Positions 43,517 through 52,580 are shown, numbered from the stretch's first letter. The stretch: DNA of 64,000 nucleotides from Pseudomonas marginalis (GCF_008692035.1 NZ_VTFG01000001.1:4155501-4219500), one strand, 5' to 3'. The notes: generated by a model not told the origin, from the letters alone. Numbers and translations are program-made.

Positions 43517-44143
43517 ATGAACAAACTGATCGTGAGTCTGCTGTTGACCTTGGGCATCACCGGTGTTGCCGTCGCCGCAGAGGGCCCCCTTAAAGGTGAT
43601 GCCACTGCCGGTCAAGCGAAAGCCGCCGTATGTGGTGCCTGCCATGGGCCGGATGGTAACAGCCCGGCACCGAACTTCCCCAAATTGGCCGGCCAGGGTG
43701 AGCGTTACCTGACCAAGCAGATGCACGACATCAAGGATGGCAAGCGCACGGTCCTGGAAATGACCGGCCTGCTGACCAACCTCAGTGACCAGGACCTGGC
43801 GGATATCGCGGCGTATTTTGCCAGCCAGAAAGGCAGTGTGGGAGCTGCTGATCCGAAACTGGTGGCCCGTGGTGAGAAACTGTTCCGCGGCGGTGACCTG
43901 GATAAAGGCCTGCCTGCCTGCACCGGTTGCCACTCGCCCAATGGCGCGGGCATAGCCGCCGCCGGCTTCCCGCACCTGAGCGGCCAGCACGCCACTTACA
44001 TTGCCAAGCAACTGACCGATTTCCGTAAGGAAGAGGCAGGGCGAGCCAATGATGGCGACGCGGCAATCATGCGCACCATCGCCCGCAAGCTGAGTGACGA
44101 GGACATTGCCGCCGTCTCCAGCTACATCCAGGGCCTGCACTAA
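43517..44143 (+). CDS. cc4: Cytochrome c4 (diheme)
   Basis: A 208-residue diheme cytochrome with a signal peptide (KLIVSLLLTLGITGVAVAAE) and two domains, each with a CxxCH site (CGACHG and CTGCHS) and a distal Met region. Cytochrome c4 is an electron donor to terminal oxidases, including cbb3 and aa3 types. It follows the cytochrome c5 gene by 33 bases and ends in an intrinsic terminator. Confidence 0.95.
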   Translation: MNKLIVSLLLTLGITGVAVAAEGPLKGDATAGQAKAAVCGACHGPDGNSPAPNFPKLAGQGERYLTKQMHDIKDGKRTVLEMTGLLTNLSDQDLADIAAYFASQKGSVGAADPKLVARGEKLFRGGDLDKGLPACTGCHSPNGAGIAAAGFPHLSGQHATYIAKQLTDFRKEEAGRANDGDAAIMRTIARKLSDEDIAAVSSYIQGLH

Positions 44144-44190
44144 GTGCCCCGGCAACGTTAACGCTCGATTAATCCATCGATGCAAGCATA

Positions 44191-44218
44191 AAAAGGGTGG
44201 CTTAGGCCGCCCTTTTTT
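44191..44218 (+). terminator. Intrinsic terminator after cytochrome c4
   Basis: AAGGGTGGC pairs with GCCGCCCTT (one G-T pair) around TTAG, followed by TTTTTT. It lies 48 bases after the cytochrome c4 stop. Confidence 0.85.
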
Positions 44219-44241
44219 GTGGCCGCTGCCGTTACACTAAC

Positions 44242-44269
44242 GAACTCATGCCCGCGTAGACCTGTCACA
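44242..44269 (+). promoter_or_regulatory. Candidate AlgU-type promoter of dsbA
   Basis: GAACTC (44242-44247), 17 bases, TCACA (44265-44269) has one mismatch in each box to the osmC and ersA promoters. It is 44 bases from the dsbA ATG. AlgU control of dsbA is reported in P. aeruginosa (from memory); here it rests on pattern alone. Confidence 0.45.
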
Positions 44270-44312
44270 ACAAAGGTCGCGTGAGGCGACTTTATTTGTC
44301 CAGGAGTAAAGC

Positions 44313-44948
44313 ATGCGTAATCTGATCCTCAGCGCCGCTCTCGTCACTGCCAGCCTTTTCGGCATGACCGCGCAAGCTGCCGATGTGCCGCTTGAAGCCG
44401 GTAAAACCTACGTTGAATTGGCCAACCCAGTGCCGGTTTCGGTACCGGGCAAGATCGAGGTGGTGGAGCTGTTCTGGTACGGCTGCCCGCATTGCTACGC
44501 TTTTGAGCCGGTCATCAATCCTTGGGTCGAGAAGCTGCCCAAGGACGTGAACTTCAAGCGCATCCCCGCCATGTTCGGCGGCCCATGGGATGCACACGGC
44601 CAACTGTTCCTGACCCTGGAAGCCATGGGGGTGGAGCACAAGGTCCACAACGCGGTATTCGACGCCATCCAGAAACAAGGCAAGCGCCTGACCAAGCCGG
44701 ACGAAATGGCTGACTTCATTGCTACCCAAGGCGTCGACAAGGACAAGTTCCTGGCCACCTTCAACTCCTTCGCGATCCAGGGCCAGATCAAGCAGGCCAA
44801 GGAGCTGGCGCAGAAGTACGGCGTGCAAGGCGTACCAACCATGATTGTCAACGGCAAGTACCGTTTCGACCTGGGCACTACCGGTGGTCCTGAAGCGACC
44901 CTCAACGTTGCCGACCAGTTGATCGCCAAAGAACGCGCAGCCAAGTAA
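44313..44948 (+). CDS. dsbA: Thiol:disulfide interchange protein DsbA
   Basis: A 211-residue periplasmic oxidoreductase (signal MRNLILSAALVTASLFGMTAQA). The active site is C58-PH-C61 (WYGCPHCYAF), the Cys-Pro-His-Cys of DsbA, and the cis-Pro loop is GVPTM. It introduces disulfides into exported proteins. AGGAG precedes the ATG. The endonuclease-family gene follows 10 bases downstream and may be co-transcribed. Confidence 0.97.
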   Translation: MRNLILSAALVTASLFGMTAQAADVPLEAGKTYVELANPVPVSVPGKIEVVELFWYGCPHCYAFEPVINPWVEKLPKDVNFKRIPAMFGGPWDAHGQLFLTLEAMGVEHKVHNAVFDAIQKQGKRLTKPDEMADFIATQGVDKDKFLATFNSFAIQGQIKQAKELAQKYGVQGVPTMIVNGKYRFDLGTTGGPEATLNVADQLIAKERAAK

Positions 44949-44958
44949 GGGGCTCCTC

Positions 44959-45837
44959 ATGCGCCGCTGGGGTACTGAACGTGTGGTTGGCCTGCGTGAA
45001 CCGCAGGTCAACGAACATCACCTGGAGTCCACAGGTTTGCCGGCAGACAACCGCCTGCGCCTGCTCAGCTTCAATATCCAGGTGGGCAACAGCACCGAGA
45101 AGTACCGGCACTACCTCACCCGGGGCTGGCAGCATTTGCTGCCCCACAACGGCCGGGCCGGTAACCTGCAGAAGATCGGCGACCTGTTGAATGATTTCGA
45201 CCTGGTCGCCCTGCAGGAAGCCGACGGTGGCAGCATGCGTTCCGGCTATATCAATCAGGTCGAACACCTGGCGCACCTCGGGGCCTTCCCGTACTGGTAC
45301 CAGCAGCTCAATCGCAACCTCGGACGCCTGGCGCAGCACAGTAATGGTGTGCTCAGTCGTTTGAAGCCCACCTCCATCGAAGATCACCCATTGCCGGGCC
45401 CCAAGGGGCGCGGGGCGATTCTCGTGCGGTTTGGCGAAGGGCCTGAGGCCTTGGTGGTGGTGATGATGCACCTGGCGCTCGGGGGGCGTACGCGCAACCT
45501 GCAGTTAGCCTACGTGCGCGACCTGATTGGCAACTACAAGCATCAGGTGTTGATGGGTGACATGAACACCCATGCGAACGACCTCCTGCTGAATTCCCCG
45601 TTGCGTGACCTCGGACTACTGGCGCCGCAAGTCGAAGCCACGTTCCCCAGCTGGCGCCCGCAACGCTGTCTTGACCATATCCTGCTCAGCCCGAGCCTCA
45701 CACTCGAGAGTGTGCAGGTACTGGCGCAGCCCATCTCCGATCACCTGCCGGTCGCGGTAGAGATTCGTCTGCCGGGTTCGCTCACGGCTGATGCATTGCC
45801 CGCGTTGAGCCCCGGCCCTCGCGGACCCCTTGCATGA
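44959..45837 (+). CDS. Endonuclease/exonuclease/phosphatase-family protein
   Basis: A 292-residue EEP-fold protein. The metal and catalytic residues appear in LRLLSFNIQVGNST, LVALQEADGG, VVMMHLALGG, HQVLMGDMNTHAND and LDHILLSPSL, ending in ISDHLPVAVEIRLP. There is no signal peptide, so it is cytoplasmic. The substrate (nucleic acid or phospholipid-like) is unknown. Its stop overlaps the start of the GGDEF gene (ATGA), suggesting joint expression. Confidence 0.9.
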   Translation: MRRWGTERVVGLREPQVNEHHLESTGLPADNRLRLLSFNIQVGNSTEKYRHYLTRGWQHLLPHNGRAGNLQKIGDLLNDFDLVALQEADGGSMRSGYINQVEHLAHLGAFPYWYQQLNRNLGRLAQHSNGVLSRLKPTSIEDHPLPGPKGRGAILVRFGEGPEALVVVMMHLALGGRTRNLQLAYVRDLIGNYKHQVLMGDMNTHANDLLLNSPLRDLGLLAPQVEATFPSWRPQRCLDHILLSPSLTLESVQVLAQPISDHLPVAVEIRLPGSLTADALPALSPGPRGPLA

Positions 45838-47900
45838 GCGACGACGCCCAGCGCTGGAAAGAAAAATACCTGTTAAGCATCGAGCAACAAGAAAAGCTCG
45901 AACGCCGTTGGGCTGCCCGCCTCGACCTGCTGCGTCGTGGGCTGGTGCGCAGCACACTGGCGGCAGAAGGCACCGACCGCGCGGTTGACCAGTGCATGAA
46001 GGAAATGCGCGACGTCGTGCGTACCGACGACATGGACGCCGCCCTCGCCGCCTTGCTGCCGCGCCTGGAGAAGGCGGTACTGGATTCGGAGCAGCGCCGC
46101 GAAACCCGGATCGACCAGATGAGCACCGCACTGACCTCCCTGGTCACGCAGTTGCAAAAGCTGCCGCTGCCCCGTGAGGTCGCCCGTCCGCTGAAAACCT
46201 TTGCCAAGCAGTTGGATGGCCGCGTCAGTCAGGCGCGCGAGATTCCCTTATTGCTCAGCGAGTTGAGCAGCCTGCAAGGGCAGGCGCTGGATAACCTGGA
46301 GCCGGACGGTGAAACCGTGCGTCCCGGGCCGGGTTTGTTGCAACGCCTGTTTGGGGCCAAGGACGCTTCGAGCGAGGCGCCGGCCAGCGAGCCCATCCCC
46401 AGTCCGCCGCCGGCCCCTGTTGCCCCCAAGCCCGCCGCCGAGCCCCAGGAGCCCGAGCAGTCCGACGAGTTGACGCAAGCGTTGCGGGCCTTTGCGCCGC
46501 CGCCTCAGGCGCCGCTTGCCGCGCAGCCCGAAGCCGCAGCGCCCGCCAAGGCCGCCGATGTCGCCAGTGAAAAGTTTGTGTACGAGGCGCCTGCCCAAAG
46601 GGCCGCAGTAGCTGCGGCTGTCGACGTATCTCCAGCACCTGTCGAGCCCTGGGAGCCTGAGCCGCAGTTGCAAGAGCCCGCCACCGAAAGCGCGCTCGCC
46701 GCCTTTATCGAAACGCCGCAGGTTGCCGTCGAGGCGCCGCAGGAGACGGTGATCGGCAGCCTCTCGTTCCCTCCGGTTCTTGACGTCGAAGAACCGGACC
46801 CCGACGAACTTCAATCGGATGGCCTCTACTCCCTGCCGGATTCACCGGAGCCATCGTACAGCTCCGTGGCCAAGCACATCGAAGATACCCTGATCGGCCT
46901 GCTGGAGGAGCTGGCCCTGCCCGAGCGCCATCGGCCCCAGGCCGAAGCCATGCGTGAACGCTTGGCCCACGGCTTGAATTGGTACGAATTGCTGCCGATC
47001 CTCGATGACCTGGCGGTGCTGATGCTGGCGATCACCGACAGCGGCCAGCACGAGTTTGAGGCTTACCTCAAACAGCTCAACGAACGCCTTGAAGCCTTCC
47101 AGGGCCATCTGCAGGTGGCCAGCGACGGCCATGCCGACAGCCGCTCCGCTGCCAGGGAGCTGGACACGCAGATTCGCGAACAGGTCGACGGCCTGCAAAG
47201 CAGTGTCCAGGAAGCCGCGGACCTGGACAGTCTCAAACAGGTGCTCGAAAGCCATCTGGAGGGTTTGCTCGGGACCATGGACGAGCACCAGCAACAACGT
47301 GACCAGCGCGAGCAGGAAGTGGCGGCGCGCCTGAAAGGCCTGGCCGAGCGGGTCGCCAATATGGAGCAGGAAGCCCAGGGTTACCGTGAGCACCTGGAGG
47401 TGCAACGCCAGAAGGCCCTGGTCGATCCGCTCACCGGTTTGCCTAACCGTGCGGCCTGGAGCGAGCGTCTGGACCATGAGGTCAATGCCTGGCACCAGCG
47501 TGGCAATAGCCTGTCGCTGGCGATGTTGGACCTGGATCACTTCAAGCGCATCAACGATGGCTATGGCCATCTGGCGGGTGACAAGGTGCTGAAAATCATC
47601 GCCAACGTCCTGCGCAAGCGCCTGCGCCCCAATGACTTTATAGCGCGGTTTGGCGGTGAGGAGTTTGTGTTGCTGATGCCTGACTCGTCCCTCTCGGACG
47701 CCCTGGCAGTGGGGGAAGTACTGCGTGCCGCGATTGCCGCCTGCCCGTTCCACTTCAAGGGCGAGCCGGTGACGATTACCGTGTCCATGGGCGTGGCGCA
47801 ACTGCAGCCGGGTGAGCGCAGCGAGCTGGCGCTCAAGCGAGCCGACGAGGCGTTGTATCGGGCCAAGGCGGCTGGGCGTAATCAGGTGCAGGCCGCGTAA
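45834..47900 (+). CDS. Diguanylate cyclase with long N-terminal helical region (PA5487/DgcH-like)
   Basis: A 688-residue protein whose C-terminal 170 residues form an active-looking GGDEF domain: GGEEF at residues 607-611 (FIARFGGEEFVLL) and an inhibitory I-site RPND at 598-601. It should make cyclic di-GMP with product feedback. Residues about 150-320 are Ala/Pro/Glu-rich and low complexity (AAPAKAADVAS and the like). Residues about 340-540 are helical, with a coiled-coil stretch before the cyclase domain. There are no membrane helices. It overlaps the EEP gene by 4 bases. Confidence 0.93.
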   Translation: MSDDAQRWKEKYLLSIEQQEKLERRWAARLDLLRRGLVRSTLAAEGTDRAVDQCMKEMRDVVRTDDMDAALAALLPRLEKAVLDSEQRRETRIDQMSTALTSLVTQLQKLPLPREVARPLKTFAKQLDGRVSQAREIPLLLSELSSLQGQALDNLEPDGETVRPGPGLLQRLFGAKDASSEAPASEPIPSPPPAPVAPKPAAEPQEPEQSDELTQALRAFAPPPQAPLAAQPEAAAPAKAADVASEKFVYEAPAQRAAVAAAVDVSPAPVEPWEPEPQLQEPATESALAAFIETPQVAVEAPQETVIGSLSFPPVLDVEEPDPDELQSDGLYSLPDSPEPSYSSVAKHIEDTLIGLLEELALPERHRPQAEAMRERLAHGLNWYELLPILDDLAVLMLAITDSGQHEFEAYLKQLNERLEAFQGHLQVASDGHADSRSAARELDTQIREQVDGLQSSVQEAADLDSLKQVLESHLEGLLGTMDEHQQQRDQREQEVAARLKGLAERVANMEQEAQGYREHLEVQRQKALVDPLTGLPNRAAWSERLDHEVNAWHQRGNSLSLAMLDLDHFKRINDGYGHLAGDKVLKIIANVLRKRLRPNDFIARFGGEEFVLLMPDSSLSDALAVGEVLRAAIAACPFHFKGEPVTITVSMGVAQLQPGERSELALKRADEALYRAKAAGRNQVQAA

Positions 47901-47987
47901 AAGGCGTTCCATCGTGTAATTTGACCGCTGGCCACAAACGGTACGTTACACTGTTGCATTATCGTCTTCAGCGTACTGTCTTCCGCC

Positions 47988-48764
47988 ATGAAATCCTTGT
48001 ACTTCGCCTGTGTATTTCTTCTGCTCGCCGGCTGCGCCAGTGGTCCGCGCCTGGACACCCGCCACCCTTCGGCGAACCACGACAATCGCGTGCAGTTCGT
48101 GGTCGTGCACTACACCTCCACTAACCTTGAGCGTTCCCTCGCCCTGCTGACCCACGGCCAGGTCAGCGCTCATTACCTGATCGGTGACGACGCCGGTGCC
48201 ACCATCTACAAGCTGGTGGATGAGAGCCAACGTGCCTGGCATGCGGGAGAAAGCGAGTGGATGGGGCGTACCTGGCTCAACTCCAGCTCCATCGGCATCG
48301 AGATCGTAAACCCTGGCTACAAGGACACCCCCACAGGCCGCTTGTGGTACCCGTACTCGGAGGCCCAGGTGAAATCGCTGGTGGTGCTGCTCAAGGACAT
48401 CAGCAAGCGCAATGGCATCGACCCCAGGAACATCATCGGCCATAGCGATATCGCGCCGCTGCGAAAGCTCGATCCGGGGCCGCTGTTCCCCTGGAAGCGC
48501 CTGGCCGATGAAGGCCTGAGTGTGTGGCCGGATGCCCAGGCCGTCGCCCGTTTCCAGGTGCAGTACGCCGCTGAATTGCCGAGCATTACCTGGTTCCAGG
48601 AAGAATTGGCGCTCCTCGGTTACCCGACACCCCAGACGGGTGAGTTGGATGTCGCCACGCGCCATGTGATCGCGGCGTTCCAGATGCGCTTCCGGCCATC
48701 CCGGTTCGATGGCGTGCCGGATGCCGAAAGTGCTGCCATCCTGCGTGCCCTGAACCGGCGCTAA
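47988..48764 (+). CDS. ampDh2: N-acetylmuramoyl-L-alanine amidase AmpDh2, lipoprotein
   Basis: A 258-residue lipoprotein (LYFACVFLLLAGCASG, Cys 17). The Amidase_2 domain (about residues 35-180) holds the zinc His residues in FVVVHYTST, AWHAG and NIIGHSDIAP. The C-terminal helical region (WFQEELALLGYPTPQTGELDVATR) is a peptidoglycan-binding domain. It cleaves the amide bond between MurNAc and the stem peptide in the periplasm and relates to cell-wall recycling. It converges on kinB, 8 bases away. Confidence 0.93.
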   Translation: MKSLYFACVFLLLAGCASGPRLDTRHPSANHDNRVQFVVVHYTSTNLERSLALLTHGQVSAHYLIGDDAGATIYKLVDESQRAWHAGESEWMGRTWLNSSSIGIEIVNPGYKDTPTGRLWYPYSEAQVKSLVVLLKDISKRNGIDPRNIIGHSDIAPLRKLDPGPLFPWKRLADEGLSVWPDAQAVARFQVQYAAELPSITWFQEELALLGYPTPQTGELDVATRHVIAAFQMRFRPSRFDGVPDAESAAILRALNRR

Positions 48765-48772
48765 GCTGGCGC

Positions 48773-50560
48773 CTACAAGGGCAGCGCCATATAGAACTGG
48801 GTGCCCTGCCCCGGCCGCGAATACACCCCCATGCGGCCGCCGTGCAATTGCACGATCTCCTTGCACAGCGCCAGCCCCAGGCCGGCGCCGCCCTTCTTGC
48901 GCCCAACCTGGACAAAGGGTTCGAAGATGCGCCCTTGCTGGCCATAAGCGATACCTTCGCCGTTGTCTTCGACGCTGATAATCACCCGCTCGCCATGACG
49001 TCGCGCCTGCAGGCGAATTTGCCCACCGTCGGCGGTATGACGCAGGGCATTGCCCAACAGGTTGTCGAGCACCCGTTCCAATTGCGCCTGGTCGGCATAC
49101 AGCCGTGGCAGGTCGGATTGCACTTCTACCAGCAGTTCGATGTGTTGCGCATTGGCGGGCTCCGCAAAGCGCGCGCGGGCGTGTTCGAGCAGATCGGTCA
49201 CGTCGCAGGGGCCCAAGGTGAGTTTCTGCAGGCCATTCTGGTAGCGCGAGAAATTGAGCAGGTCGTTGATCAACTGCATCAGGCGCTGCATTTCTTCATT
49301 GACCGTATCCAGCAGGTCCGCTTCACGGGATTCCGGCGGGAACTTCGCGCGTTCACGGAACAGGCCGAACGCCATGTGCATGCCGGTCACCGGCGTGCGC
49401 AGTTCATGGGAGGCGCGCAAGACGAATTCGCTGCGCACCCGTTCGAAGGCGCGCTGTTCGGTGACGTCATGCAGCACCATCACCGCGCCAAGGATATGTC
49501 CCTGGGTATGGCTGACAGGGGTGAGGCTGTAGGTCAGCAGGCGCAGTTCGCCCTCGACTTCGACTTCCAGGTCCTCCGGCGCGCGCTCCAGAGTGCCGCC
49601 GCGCAACACCAGTTGCAGTTGTTCATCCAGCTCCGGGCGCACCAGGGCTTCGCCAAGGCCTTGGCCGAGGCGTTCCTCGTCCCAGCCCAATTGGCGTTGT
49701 GCAACCGGATTGAGATGCTCCAGGCGGCCTTGGCGGTCAATCATCAGCAGGCCGTCGTCGATGCTGTCGAGCACGGCTTGCAGGCGCTGCTGGCCGGCCA
49801 GCAACTCGTCAACATTAGTCGCCTGATGCTGGCGCACCGCCTCGGCCATAAGGCCGAAGCGACGGGTCAACAGGTTCATTTCCGCTGCCGAAGAGAGCGG
49901 CAGCGTCACTTCAAAATCGCCCTGGCCGATCTTGTCCGCTGCTTTTGCCAGCGCTTCGATCGGGCCGCCAAATCGCCGGGCGATGCCATGGGCCGTGACA
50001 AATCCGATGATCAGCACGGCAAGGCCCACCAACCCCAGCAAACCGGCGATCAGCAAGGCGCGTGCGCGGGATTTGTGTTCGCTGGTGCTGATGTTTTCCA
50101 AGGCCTGCTTATGTTCGGCAATCAGCCCGTTGCGCAGCACATTGAAGGTTTCGGTGAGTTTTTCCTTGCTGCCCGGTGGTGGCGACGCCTGCTGGGATTG
50201 CTCGAAGGCGTCCAGCAGGTCCTGGTATTGGGCTCGCGCCTGGCTGAAGCCGTGGCTATGGCCGTCGCGTTGCTCATGGGCGATGCCTTGGTCCAGCAGG
50301 TCGAAGTAATGCTGCTTGGAGCTTTGCAATGCCTGCGGATCGGGGCGATGTTCCAGCATCATGATCAATTGGTCGCCCAGGCTTTGGCGCAGCTTGAGCC
50401 CCAGGTCCAGCGTGACGAAGTTGCTGCGAATCAGGGACTCCTGGGTCTTGGCCATTTGCATGACGCTGACCAGACCCAGGATCAGACCCAGCAGGGCGAC
50501 GGTGATCAGCGCTGAGATACTCAGGAACAATCGAGTGCGCAGTTTCATCGCTAGCTTCAT
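48773..50560 (-). CDS. kinB: Sensor histidine kinase KinB
   Basis: A 595-residue membrane kinase, the same length as P. aeruginosa KinB. Membrane helices lie near residues 11-33 and 168-190, flanking a periplasmic helical sensor. HAMP (about 190-245) and PAS (about 255-370) domains follow, then the phosphorylated H385 in ASHELRTPVTGM and an HATPase domain (NLLGNALRHT, DNGEGIAYG, GGAGLGLALCKEIV). It controls the phosphorylation of AlgB and so alginate and virulence. It is downstream of algB with a 10-base gap. Confidence 0.96.
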   Translation of the reverse strand: MKLAMKLRTRLFLSISALITVALLGLILGLVSVMQMAKTQESLIRSNFVTLDLGLKLRQSLGDQLIMMLEHRPDPQALQSSKQHYFDLLDQGIAHEQRDGHSHGFSQARAQYQDLLDAFEQSQQASPPPGSKEKLTETFNVLRNGLIAEHKQALENISTSEHKSRARALLIAGLLGLVGLAVLIIGFVTAHGIARRFGGPIEALAKAADKIGQGDFEVTLPLSSAAEMNLLTRRFGLMAEAVRQHQATNVDELLAGQQRLQAVLDSIDDGLLMIDRQGRLEHLNPVAQRQLGWDEERLGQGLGEALVRPELDEQLQLVLRGGTLERAPEDLEVEVEGELRLLTYSLTPVSHTQGHILGAVMVLHDVTEQRAFERVRSEFVLRASHELRTPVTGMHMAFGLFRERAKFPPESREADLLDTVNEEMQRLMQLINDLLNFSRYQNGLQKLTLGPCDVTDLLEHARARFAEPANAQHIELLVEVQSDLPRLYADQAQLERVLDNLLGNALRHTADGGQIRLQARRHGERVIISVEDNGEGIAYGQQGRIFEPFVQVGRKKGGAGLGLALCKEIVQLHGGRMGVYSRPGQGTQFYMALPL

Positions 50561-50570
50561 AGGGTGCAGC

Positions 50571-51917
50571 TCACAGGTTGTACTGTTTGCGTTTGCGGTA
50601 CAGGGTCGACGCGTCGATGCCGAGGGTGCGGGCGGCCTGGTCCAGGGTATCGCTGGTGGCCAGTACGGCGCCGATATGGGCTTTCTCCAGCTCGTCCAGG
50701 CTCAACGCCGCGCCAATGCGCGGGGCGTTATTGGTCGGTTGTTCGGCCATGCCGAGGTGGATGATTTCGACCTTTTCCTGTGGGCAGATGATGCTGGCGC
50801 GTTCCACCACATTGCGCAGTTCGCGGATATTGCCTGGCCAGCGATAGTTGAGCAGTGCTTCGCGCGCCTGATCACTGAAGCCCCGCGCCGGGCGGGCGTA
50901 TTCCTTGACGAAGCGCGCCAGGAAGCGGTCTGCCAGGGTGAGGATGTCTTCACTGCGCTCGCGCAGCGGTGGCAGGTGCAAGGTGATGACGTTGAGGCGA
51001 TACAGCAAGTCTTCCCGGAAGCGACCGTCGCGCACCATGTCTTCCAGGTTCAGGTTGGTGGCGGCCAGGATACGCACATCGGCGCGACGGGTGACCGGGT
51101 CGCCCACGCGCTCATACTCCTTGTCCTGGATAAATCGCAGCAACTTGGGTTGCAGAGTGAGGGGAAAGTCGCCGATCTCGTCGAGAAACAGCGTACCGCC
51201 GTCCGCCTGGTTGACTCGGCCCAACGTGCTCTCACTGGCGCCGGTAAAGGCGCCACGGCTATGGCCGAACAGCTCGCTTTCCATCAGTTCTGCCGTCAGC
51301 GACGGACAGTTGATGGTCACGCAGGATTTCTTCGCGCGCTTGCTCCAGCCGTGAATGGCCCGGGCCAGTTCGCCTTTACCCGTGCCGGACTCGCCGAGGA
51401 TCAGGATGTTGGCATCGGTACCCGCCACCTGGCGTGCGGTTTCAAGCACAACCATCATTGACGGACTGTGGGAGTCGAGGCCGTCTTTCTGCTGGCGTAC
51501 GGCGCCTTCCAATACTTCCAGGCGCGCGGAAAGTTGGCGTACTTCCAGCTGTTTGGCGGTGGCCAGGCGAAGTTGGTCGGGGCTGCAAGGCTTGACCAGG
51601 TAGTCGGCGGCACCGGCCTGGATTGCGTCCACGGCGGTATCCACGGCGGAATGGGCGGTCACGATCACCACGCGCATCCACGGCGCCTGGATACGCATCT
51701 GGGCCAATACCACCAGGCCATCGTCTTCACCCAGGCGCAGGTCCAGGAAGCACAGGTCGAACACCTGGCGTTGCATCAGGGCATCGGCCTGGGCGGCGCT
51801 GTTGGCGGTGGCGACGGTGTAGCCTTCATCTTCCAGGCAATAACGGAAGGTGCGGAGGATCGCGGACTCGTCATCCACTAAAAGAATGCGGCCTTGAAGT
51901 TCCTTGGCTGATTCCAT
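50571..51917 (-). CDS. algB: NtrC-family response regulator AlgB
   Basis: A 448-residue activator. The receiver domain has phospho-acceptor D59 (LCFLDLRLGED), the AAA+ domain has Walker A GESGTGKGELAR, the sigma-54 contact loop GAFTGA (HSRGAFTGASES) and the arginine finger region, and the C-terminal Fis-type helix-turn-helix is TLDQAARTLGIDASTLYRKR. AlgB activates algD and other targets and is partnered by KinB. The intact GAFTGA loop means it could also drive sigma-54 promoters. The gap upstream of it holds one (52237). Confidence 0.96.
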   Translation of the reverse strand: MESAKELQGRILLVDDESAILRTFRYCLEDEGYTVATANSAAQADALMQRQVFDLCFLDLRLGEDDGLVVLAQMRIQAPWMRVVIVTAHSAVDTAVDAIQAGAADYLVKPCSPDQLRLATAKQLEVRQLSARLEVLEGAVRQQKDGLDSHSPSMMVVLETARQVAGTDANILILGESGTGKGELARAIHGWSKRAKKSCVTINCPSLTAELMESELFGHSRGAFTGASESTLGRVNQADGGTLFLDEIGDFPLTLQPKLLRFIQDKEYERVGDPVTRRADVRILAATNLNLEDMVRDGRFREDLLYRLNVITLHLPPLRERSEDILTLADRFLARFVKEYARPARGFSDQAREALLNYRWPGNIRELRNVVERASIICPQEKVEIIHLGMAEQPTNNAPRIGAALSLDELEKAHIGAVLATSDTLDQAARTLGIDASTLYRKRKQYNL

Positions 51918-52127
51918 CTGTCCCGCGCTCCTTAACTATATAAATGATGGTGTTTAGTCCCGGAATAATCGGGCAAGTTGCATGGTTTATTCTGATCGAT
52001 AAAAGGCGATGTCGTGCAGCTATCTGCGCGGCTTCCTGCGAAGTCCCGCCTTACAGCGTTTTCATGCTGTCTGCCCCTTCGGCACCACCCTCCGTGCTTT
52101 CTATCCCTTCATCCGACCACTGACCAT

Positions 52128-52142
52128 CGTGCATTTCGCACG
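52128..52142. promoter_or_regulatory. Candidate upstream activator site (inverted repeat CGTGC-N5-GCACG)
   Basis: CGTGCATTTCGCACG is a perfect 5-bp inverted repeat with a 5-base spacer. It lies about 110 bases upstream of the sigma-54 -24 box, a typical distance for an enhancer-binding protein site. The regulator is unknown; AlgB is the nearest candidate. Confidence 0.45.
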
Positions 52143-52196
52143 GCGTAGCAGGCGGCATCGTGCAGGATGCTGGGCGATTTACCTAATGCATATATT

Positions 52197-52209
52197 TAAG
52201 CTGTTGATT
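52197..52209 (-). promoter_or_regulatory. IHF consensus site
   Basis: On the minus strand AATCAACAGCTTA matches WATCAANNNNTTR at every defined position. It lies in AT-rich DNA between the candidate activator site and the sigma-54 promoter, the usual place for IHF-assisted looping. Confidence 0.6.
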
Positions 52210-52236
52210 TTATTAATTTTTATTTTATAAAAAAGC

Positions 52237-52252
52237 TGGCATGCGCTCTGCA
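52237..52252 (+). promoter_or_regulatory. Sigma-54 (-24/-12) promoter
   Basis: TGGCATGCGCTCTGCA has GG at 52238-52239 and GC at 52250-52251, separated by exactly 10 bases, with the TGGCAT and CTGCA flanks of the -24/-12 consensus. Transcription would start about 30 bases before the ATG at 52296. Confidence 0.7.
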
Positions 52253-52295
52253 ATAGCTATCCCAACGAATAATCAGAATGTGGGAGAAATGCAGC

Positions 52296-52580
52296 ATGAC
52301 TCGCCAAAGCCTCAGCCAACTGCGTGTATCGCCACTGCGCTTGCAACAAGGGCTGTTTGCCAGCCTGGCCCTGATGGTCACGCTGATTGCAGGCCAGCAG
52401 TTGCAGCAATGGCAGCAGAGTCAGCAGCACGCCCCATCGTTCGACCGTCCGGTAACGACCCAGACCCATTTCAGTTCCATTGGCACCCGTAGCGCCGATG
52501 TAACCGCCCCGCAATTGCGTGTGGCCAACCAGGATTCCACCCTGGGCGAGCTGCCGACTCAAGAGCGCTGGGTGTTTTAA
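52296..52580 (+). CDS. Small single-helix membrane or exported protein, function unknown
   Basis: A 94-residue protein with a basic N terminus (MTRQSLSQLRVSPLRLQQ), one hydrophobic stretch (GLFASLALMVTLIAGQQL) and a polar Gln/Ser/Thr-rich tail predicted to face the periplasm. There is no known domain. The start at 52296 has GGGAGA upstream; an in-frame ATG at 52278 lies before that ribosome-binding site. It is first in a probable operon with a DUF1328 protein (83 bases downstream) and an Ivy-family protein, behind a sigma-54 promoter. Confidence 0.75.
   Translation: MTRQSLSQLRVSPLRLQQGLFASLALMVTLIAGQQLQQWQQSQQHAPSFDRPVTTQTHFSSIGTRSADVTAPQLRVANQDSTLGELPTQERWVF

Larger units (their letters stand above)
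51918..52295. other. 378-base regulatory gap between algB and the 52296 operon
   Basis: The gap holds the algB promoter on the minus strand and a sigma-54 promoter on the plus strand. Right of about 52180 it becomes very AT-rich (runs of T and A), in contrast to the surrounding GC-rich DNA. Further inverted repeats are CCCG-N7-CGGG (51959-51973) and ACAGC-N8-GCTGT (52053-52070). I see no convincing gene in it. Confidence 0.6.

Noticed and set aside
52009..52230. A 73-codon plus-strand frame in the algB upstream gap
   Set aside because: It runs through the IHF site and AT-rich tract, its C-terminal hydrophobic end comes from T-rich DNA, and it lacks a ribosome-binding site.
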